From: Pricia antarctica
GTDB taxonomy: Bacteria; Bacteroidota; Bacteroidia; Flavobacteriales; Flavobacteriaceae
Assembly (NCBI GenBank): GCA_011050085.1
Contig: DRGL01000017.1
Span: forward strand, 1-54,206
Length of the DNA stretch: 54,206 bases
Reading direction: 5' to 3'
This document shows positions 48,836 to 54,206 of the stretch, piece by piece. A program made the position numbers and the translations under genes. The notes beneath the pieces are model-generated. The model worked only from the letters and a program-made list of their open reading frames with translations. It ran no database searches and was not told the DNA's origin. How positions within the stretch are numbered: position 1 is the first letter of the stretch; the number at the start of each line of letters is the position of its first letter.

Positions 48836-49622
48836 TAAAAGGGTTTAGTTTGAATTTTGAAAGTTAAAAAATTTTGGTGGTAGCTCAATATTTCTTTTAT
48901 AAATGGAAAGAAATGCGTTTAACAAATTTAATTATAGCTTCGTATAAGGGCCTAGGTTGTACCTAAATGAAGTGAATCGCTACTAAAACGAAGTATGTTT
49001 TTCAATCCTTGTCAAATAGGATGGAAATACTTTCTTGGGAGCGATTACTAGAATTGAACTATATGCTTTTCATCAATTGTATTGCTAGTTCTAGCAATTC
49101 GAGTATCAAGGCTTGCTTCCTTTTTATAGAAACTATATATTTTTTCTTTGATATTCGCACATGAGTCTTGTGGAACACCTTTGGCTATAGGTTTGGTTTT
49201 TTAATGCAGGCTGCCAACGTCAGCCTGTTTTAAAAATCAGCGATTTCCATGTATTTAAGCTACGCAATAAGAGTACAGAAGGGTTCCCATAATCTCTCAT
49301 AGCCATATCCTCGTTCGATTTTCACTTTGCCCTTACTGGTGTTTGTAGCGAAAATCTATATCTATTTTTAATCACACCGCAATTCGAAGGGTACTGGTAC
49401 AGGTGTAGCCGATACAGGTTGTTTCCAAATCCTCATGGCCTAATTGAAATCCGCGACATGGCTAAAGTTTGCAAATTGTGACCCAGACCTAAATACGGAT
49501 ATACCCCAAGATGATTACCCTATCTCGAGAAAGACGGGTACAATCTTGTTTACTTCGCTTCGTTTGGATATCTGCTGTTTATATCAGCATTCAACTTCAA
49601 GCTTGGAAGTAATTTTCGAGTA
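48836..49622. other. Host intergenic region with a plus-strand terminator
   Basis: About 790 AT-rich nt. A strong hairpin CAGGCTG/CAGCCTG (49207-49227) followed by TTTT reads as a plus-strand terminator, although no plus-strand gene ends here. Probably remnant or unannotated small-RNA context. The plus-strand frame at 49444-49737 overlaps the 3' end of the hydrolase and looks non-coding. Confidence 0.45.
49207..49231 (+). terminator. Orphan intrinsic terminator
   Basis: A 7-bp stem with a 7-nt loop and a T4 run; there is no coding gene on its 5' side. Confidence 0.6.
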
Positions 49623-50585
49623 TCACTTTTTTGTTTTGGCTTCGGCCGTAAGAAAGTCATTAACATCCAACCAATGTGTAAAAGCATCGAACCAACGATT
49701 ACTGGTTCGATCGGGATTTCCCAAACCAAAACCGTGACCGCCATTCTGGTACAGATGAAATTCAACGGGTATACCTGCTTTATACCAAGAATCAATCACG
49801 CCAAACTGCCCCCGGAAGAGAAAATCATCGGTAGCAATGACATTGAACATGGGTGGCGCATCTTTGGGTACATCTACCGGACCCATACCGCCGTAGATAG
49901 GTCCGATGAAAGCTAGTTTCATGGTTTTGGAGTTGAGCGTTGAGTGCATGGTAAGACCAGCTCCAGCTGAAAAGCCAATCATGCCTATTCTGTTTGTATC
50001 GACTCCCCACTCATCAGCGCGTTCCAGAATCATCGCATAAGCGGCTTCGGCATCCTCGAGTTGGTTAGAAAGATCCATCTGAGGTGGAGACGAAGGTGCT
50101 TTCGTTTGTGTACTATCCGATGTCGGGGGCTGTGGTGTTCGTGGCCTATTCATCCAATCCGTAAATTCGTCGATTGAATCTGGCGTTGGCATAAGTCGGT
50201 ATTTCAGTACGAAGGCAGCAATACCCTGCTTTGCAAGCGCCTCGGCTACTTCCCAGCCTTCGTTACCTAGCGAAAGCCATCTGTAGCCCCCGCCCGGAGC
50301 CACAATTACGGCGGTACCGTTTGCCTTTCCGGCTTCCGGTAAGAATGGGGTCAAGGTTGCCTTGGTAATGTTTCGGGCCATTGGATCGCCCCACTGGCGA
50401 AACCAGGTCTCCGAGGCAGGTTGGTCATCGACACCACCTGTTTCGAGTGGAATTGCATTTGGTTCTGCCGGGGCGTCAAGTGGATAAATCGTTCCATCTT
50501 GGGCTAGTATTGATGTAGCACCAAAAAGCAGGAAAAGTATACTTAGTGTAAAGATATTTTTGAAATACTTAATTGGTTTGGACAT
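49623..50585 (-). CDS. Secreted alpha/beta hydrolase (BD-FAE / acetylxylan-esterase-like, 320 aa)
   Basis: A Sec signal peptide (IFTLSILFLLFGATSILAQD) leads a serine hydrolase. The oxyanion loop is VIVAPGGGYRWLSLGNEG, the nucleophile elbow GMIGFSAGAGLTM, the Asp near NVIATDDFLF and the His in QNGGHGFGLGNP. A Pro/Thr/Ser-rich insertion lies at about residues 145-170 (RPRTPQPPTSDSTQTKAPSS). The pattern matches esterases acting on acetylated or feruloylated plant and algal glycans. Located in the periplasm or outside. Host gene. Confidence 0.85.
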   Translation of the reverse strand: MSKPIKYFKNIFTLSILFLLFGATSILAQDGTIYPLDAPAEPNAIPLETGGVDDQPASETWFRQWGDPMARNITKATLTPFLPEAGKANGTAVIVAPGGGYRWLSLGNEGWEVAEALAKQGIAAFVLKYRLMPTPDSIDEFTDWMNRPRTPQPPTSDSTQTKAPSSPPQMDLSNQLEDAEAAYAMILERADEWGVDTNRIGMIGFSAGAGLTMHSTLNSKTMKLAFIGPIYGGMGPVDVPKDAPPMFNVIATDDFLFRGQFGVIDSWYKAGIPVEFHLYQNGGHGFGLGNPDRTSNRWFDAFTHWLDVNDFLTAEAKTKK

Positions 50586-50980
50586 AATTACTGGTTTTTT
50601 ATACGTTGATACTTATTCTTTAATATTCCTCGATGCCTATTATGAAATTTTAGTTCCATAAGATTTTGGACATTATAAATCAAATTTTCAGGATAGACTA
50701 AGATGAATCGCTTTGTGAAATGTGACCTAATTTCGGTACAGTTTAAATGTAGTAAATATGTGTGAATTATACACTATAAAATATCCGAGCGATTAATTTT
50801 AGGTTTTACTACTTCACTTATCCTTTATCGGCTGCAAGTTTAGCCTATTTTCAAAGCTTCAAAAGTCCATATGATAGGTTTCCTTTATATGTTTCGACAA
50901 GAAAAAAGTCCATAAATGGGCGTATACTTCAACACGTAAATTTTAAAAACTTGTGCGGTGTTTGCGATACTAAACCATAA
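50586..50980. other. Intergenic, no gene recognised
   Basis: 395 AT-rich nt between two minus-strand genes. No exact -7 consensus, RNA gene or repeat was recognised. Confidence 0.4.
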
Positions 50981-52726
50981 TTATTTATAGGGTAACTCTT
51001 TAAACCATTCCCAAGGCATATGTTTATCTGCGATAGTGGATTCCAATACATCCTTAAAGATAATTCCTGTATTTTCTGAATTGCTCATAACCAAAACGCC
51101 CTTCTCCAATTCTGGGAATACTATGGAGTAATGGTGGAAGCCACTACCGCGTCCTTCTTTGAAGAATCCTGTACCATAGGCTGTGTCAAGGTAGCCCCAA
51201 CCCAGGCCATAACTCAATCCAATATCTTTATAGTCCCCATCAGCTGCATTTTTATCCTCGATAAGCTGTGCTAAAGGGCAAACTTTAAATTGTGGACTAA
51301 AAATCTCATCATAGGATTCTTCACTAATAATTTGGTGATTTAAAACTGCGGTTAGAAAGATGATATAGTCAGCAAACGTGGTTTCCAGTGTACTTGCCGA
51401 TCTGGGCTCGTTGTCTTTGTCTTTCTCAAAAATACCCCAATTGGTTGCATAACTCTGCGCGAAATCTTTTTCAAACCTTGACTTCCATTCATAGGAAGTA
51501 TTTTTCATACCTAAGGGCCTAAAGACAATTTCCTGTGCAAGTTGCTCCAAGCCTTTTCCCGTTATTTTTTCTAAAACAACCTGTAGGTATACAAAGCCTT
51601 CACCGCTATAGTTGTATTCCTTACCAGGTTCACTGATCGTTTGCAACTTAGTATCCTGTGACCTCCAATTTTGAAATCCGGAAGTATGACTCAAGCACAT
51701 TCTAGCCGTTATTTTATGGTAGCGATTATCCGTTTTAAGGTCCGAATAGTCATCGTGCCATCGCGTTAGTGGGGTATATGAATACATTTTCTTGGGCAGA
51801 TACGATTCTAGGGGCGTATCCAAATCAATAATGCCATCCTCCACCAATTTCATGACGATGACACTAAAAACAGCTTTGCTTAAAGAAGCTCCGTATATAT
51901 TTGTAGAAGCTGTCAAGACCAACTTTTTAGAACTATCCTTGTACCCGAATATATGTTGGTAAACAGGTTCCCGTTTACTGAAAATAGCAAGGGCCAATCC
52001 CTGCACATGGGCATCGGCTGCCCATTGGTCAATTTTTTGGGTCAGCGAATCTTTCGAAATTTTACTGCCGTCAACTCGTTCGATTTTCTGGGCATTCAGT
52101 CTTACACAGCTGCCCAGCGAGAGAATAGCGGCAAGAAGTATAATCTTAGATACTGAACCTTCTGCTCTGAATTTTAAAAAGGGGATGGATAACGGATAGT
52201 AACATTTGTCAGATTTGAGAACATATACAATATTGAATATAATAATCCCTATGCACACCGGAACAGTGCAAATAAATATTATAAATCCCCATTTCTCAAT
52301 GGTCAATAAACTTACAAATGATAAAGCAGTGAGTAGCAATGCGGTGATTTGAAAGTTGATTATTTTGATACCATGTGTATCATAGATGGGGTTATCCTCA
52401 CGTTTGTGTATCCAGATAAAAAGAGGAAGTAGCACATTACACAGGGGTATAAACATGCCTAATAGTGGAGTGGCGTGTAACAGCAACAGCCATTTTTTCT
52501 TTATGGTTTCTTCTTTGGGATTATCTAAGGGAAGTAAATCGTTTACTTCAACCTCAAGTGCAGCCGCGAGTAACTTTATGGTATTCAAATGTGGATTAAC
52601 TTCAGCTTTTTCGATACGCTGTATGGTACGTACAGTAACATTTGTTCTTAAGGATAGTTCTTCTTGGGAGTACCCTTTATTTTGTCTATGATATTTTACG
52701 CTCTCGGCAATGGAATGATTGTTCAT
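50981..52726 (-). CDS. HTH-membrane-beta-lactamase fusion protein (581 aa)
   Basis: The N-terminus is an XRE helix-turn-helix (about residues 8-62, NKGYSQEELSLRTNVTVRTI). Three or four transmembrane helices follow (about 78-172) resembling DUF4870: WLLLLHATPLLGMFIPLCN, FQITALLLTALSFVSLLTI, FIIFICTVPVCIGIIIFN. After a signal-anchor-like segment (IILLAAILSLGSCVRLNAQ, about 195-213) comes a serine beta-lactamase/DD-peptidase-type domain. It has SxxK in GASLSKAVFS, a YxN-like site in KEYNYSGEGF and a possible third box near EGRGSGFHHYS. This predicts an inner-membrane protein with a cytoplasmic DNA-binding part and a periplasmic hydrolase or sensor. It could instead be the fusion of an HTH-DUF4870 gene with a beta-lactamase-like gene. 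A TACATTTG promoter box precedes it. Confidence 0.8.
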   Translation of the reverse strand: MNNHSIAESVKYHRQNKGYSQEELSLRTNVTVRTIQRIEKAEVNPHLNTIKLLAAALEVEVNDLLPLDNPKEETIKKKWLLLLHATPLLGMFIPLCNVLLPLFIWIHKREDNPIYDTHGIKIINFQITALLLTALSFVSLLTIEKWGFIIFICTVPVCIGIIIFNIVYVLKSDKCYYPLSIPFLKFRAEGSVSKIILLAAILSLGSCVRLNAQKIERVDGSKISKDSLTQKIDQWAADAHVQGLALAIFSKREPVYQHIFGYKDSSKKLVLTASTNIYGASLSKAVFSVIVMKLVEDGIIDLDTPLESYLPKKMYSYTPLTRWHDDYSDLKTDNRYHKITARMCLSHTSGFQNWRSQDTKLQTISEPGKEYNYSGEGFVYLQVVLEKITGKGLEQLAQEIVFRPLGMKNTSYEWKSRFEKDFAQSYATNWGIFEKDKDNEPRSASTLETTFADYIIFLTAVLNHQIISEESYDEIFSPQFKVCPLAQLIEDKNAADGDYKDIGLSYGLGWGYLDTAYGTGFFKEGRGSGFHHYSIVFPELEKGVLVMSNSENTGIIFKDVLESTIADKHMPWEWFKELPYK

Positions 52727-52749
52727 AATTCTAGATTTTTAGTATGAAA

Positions 52750-52757
52750 CAAATGTA
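52750..52757 (-). promoter_or_regulatory. -7 box of the HTH-beta-lactamase fusion gene
   Basis: Minus-strand TACATTTG matches TAnnTTTG exactly, with transcription expected about 17 nt before the ATG at 52726. Confidence 0.6.
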
Positions 52758-53058
52758 TTCCACACCGCTTGCCTTTTACCCGACATATAGATGTCATGTT
52801 AGTGTCATTTGTATCAAAATCAGCTATTTAAAGCGTTTTTTTAATCATCCCACCCTTTTATAAGTCTATAGGCTTTACCCTATTTCACCACAAAATATTC
52901 TTGATACGATTGCTATTGATGGCATAAATTGTTTGAACTAAACCAAAGACAAACAATAATTTATCCTCTTATAAAAATGGACATTTTTAACTAAATCAAA
53001 GACCATTTAAAAATTCCATCACTTTTATTTTCGCATCTTTTTTTGCCTTAAAATCGCC
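52758..53058. other. Intergenic, no gene recognised
   Basis: About 300 AT-rich nt. Two similar segments (ACTAAACCAAAGAC near 52936 and ACTAAATCAAAGAC near 52990) form an imperfect direct repeat about 54 nt apart. Confidence 0.4.
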
Positions 53059-53967
53059 TTAATTGGTTCCTCCAAAATCATATGTATAATTCTTTCCCTT
53101 AATTTTGATTTTCCCAGTTCTAACATCCGAAATCTGTTCGGGGTTGGTTGAGATCGAATGTCCGGCATCTTTATATTTGATATTTGAAAAGTGAGGTTTA
53201 AAGTTATTTTCTGCTAGCCTTTGCTCTATCATATTAGCCATTTTCGCTGAAGGCCATACCTCATCGTCAATACCGGAAAAAAGTAAAATCGGACCTCTTA
53301 TTTGCTCAACTTTGATAAGGGCTTTATTGACAAAATCTATTTTAGACAAGCCCTTTTCCCAGTAGGCTAACATCTCAATTTTGTCAGCGTTGTTTGGAGT
53401 GATTTTTTCCATGGGCACATACGGAATATCAGTTCCTTTGTATGTCCAACTTGCTTTTAACGTATCCGAATTATAGGGTAAAACGGAATTTGACCAAGAA
53501 ACGGAACTTGGTGCATAGGCGATGACACCACTTACGATTTCAGGAAATTTGGAAGCAATCAGCAATGCAAGTTCAGCATTTCTAGATGCGCCCATCACAA
53601 TTATTTTGTCAGGGTCAACCTCTGCTAGCTGACCTAACCATTGTAAAGCGTTTTTAAAGTAGACCAAGTCAATTTTCTCGGGAAGTTTTGGTAGATTTTC
53701 TTCATAAACATAGGGTAGTGATAAACCGACCATTTTGTTTTTCGCAAATTCATTTGCCCAATAGTCTCCCCACGGTCCACCTCCAATAAGCACAATTGCA
53801 GTTTTGTTGTTTACATCATCCTTAACGAAAAGGTCCGCCTGGAACCCATTTTCAGTGATAGCCTTTGGTCTTACGCCATCGAATAACCAAGCATCTGCTA
53901 CAAAATAGCCAATCAATAAAAAGGCTATAACGGCCATGGAAATTCTGATTTTTCGCTTGTTTGTCAT
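53059..53967 (-). CDS. Alpha/beta hydrolase of the BAAT C-terminal type (302 aa)
   Basis: An N-terminal anchor (ISMAVIAFLLIGYFVADAWL) precedes the hydrolase. The oxyanion strand is AIVLIGGGPWGDYWANEF and the nucleophile elbow is VMGASRNAELALL, where Gly-x-Ser-x-Gly is Gly-Ala-Ser-Arg-Asn. The acid is in FSGIDDEVWPSAK and the catalytic His in YKDAGHSIST. It resembles the C-terminal domain of acyl-CoA amino acid acyltransferase/thioesterase (BAAT). It is probably an exported or membrane-bound thioesterase or esterase; substrate unknown. Host gene, monocistronic by spacing. Confidence 0.8.
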   Translation of the reverse strand: MTNKRKIRISMAVIAFLLIGYFVADAWLFDGVRPKAITENGFQADLFVKDDVNNKTAIVLIGGGPWGDYWANEFAKNKMVGLSLPYVYEENLPKLPEKIDLVYFKNALQWLGQLAEVDPDKIIVMGASRNAELALLIASKFPEIVSGVIAYAPSSVSWSNSVLPYNSDTLKASWTYKGTDIPYVPMEKITPNNADKIEMLAYWEKGLSKIDFVNKALIKVEQIRGPILLFSGIDDEVWPSAKMANMIEQRLAENNFKPHFSNIKYKDAGHSISTNPEQISDVRTGKIKIKGKNYTYDFGGTN

Positions 53968-54206
53968 TTTCTCGAGATGTTGTTAGGGGTAGTGAGTCTT
54001 CCAACTGAATTATATCAACCTAAAAATAGGAAATTCCTGATGTAGTGGATAGAAAGAAGAAAATTGCATTTTCGGAACGGACCTGTCATAATAGATTAGA
54101 ACAATTATATAGTGAATTAAGCTAAATTCTTTAACTATTCAAAGCGGTAGCCGGTCGGTCAAAAAATGTCTTCGGGATTCCATTATTGGTTTCTATTGCC
54201 TTATCA
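53968..54206. other. Right edge, no gene recognised
   Basis: 240 nt AT-rich; any gene beginning here would run off the window. Confidence 0.3.

Noticed and set aside
49444-49737. 97-aa plus-strand frame
   Set aside because: It runs antisense over the 3' end of the hydrolase gene and has random composition.

Overview
The window is a piece of a Bacteroidota chromosome, most likely a marine Flavobacteriaceae. The reasons are promoters of the TAnnTTTG type, few Shine-Dalgarno sequences, BACON domains, secreted hydrolases, a vanadium-haloperoxidase-type lipoprotein and a PL1-like lyase. I cannot name the species. Most of the window (about 1317-43718, 42.4 kb) is one apparently intact temperate tailed-phage genome integrated in a tRNA-Leu(UAG) gene. 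The 3' end of the tRNA is duplicated as a perfect 25-bp direct repeat (attL 1317-1341, attR 43694-43718), and a tyrosine integrase lies just inside attL.

Host flanks. Left: a truncated M20 dipeptidase and the tRNA. Right, after the displaced tRNA terminator: an LpxD-like acyltransferase, a small lipoprotein, an Fpg/Nei-type glycosylase, a haloperoxidase-like lipoprotein, two alpha/beta hydrolases and an unusual HTH-membrane-beta-lactamase fusion.

Prophage layout. Apart from the integrase and the repressor, every phage gene is on the minus strand and is read from right to left. The right end (42.6-43.4 kb) holds two putative lysogeny genes (a 44-aa lipoprotein and a membrane protein). Then come an XRE-like repressor (+), an operator region with inverted repeats, and an early leftward block. 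This block contains a small DNA-binding protein, a LuxR/GerE-like HTH protein, a P-loop protein, a primase-ATPase fusion, a Dam methylase, an HNH-like protein, several sub-60-aa proteins and a surface lipoprotein. A 650-bp gene-free stretch (31.6-32.3 kb) with eleven GTTGGAA/TTCCAAC heptamers around an AT-rich core looks like the replication origin. Left of it lies the late region: S49 protease/scaffold, capsid, connectors, terminase, a cargo island (HIRAN-membrane protein, KilA-N protein), portal, neck, Sec-exported fibre and PL1-like proteins, a cluster of small membrane proteins, tape measure, BACON protein and tail tip.

Main new observation. The late region is punctuated by seven copies of a 10-mer (TGTCCTTTTT in the direction of transcription). 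Each lies 30-60 nt upstream of the first gene of a sub-operon, often directly after a terminator, and 18-19 nt upstream of a degenerate -7 box. This looks like a phage-specific late promoter that splits the late genes into seven transcription units. The likely activator is an early product such as the GerE-like protein. Other points of interest are the iteron origin, a repressor half-site shared between the switch and a surface-lipoprotein gene, interleaved inverted repeats in the KilA-N leader, and a tandem hairpin element at 40.4-40.5 kb.
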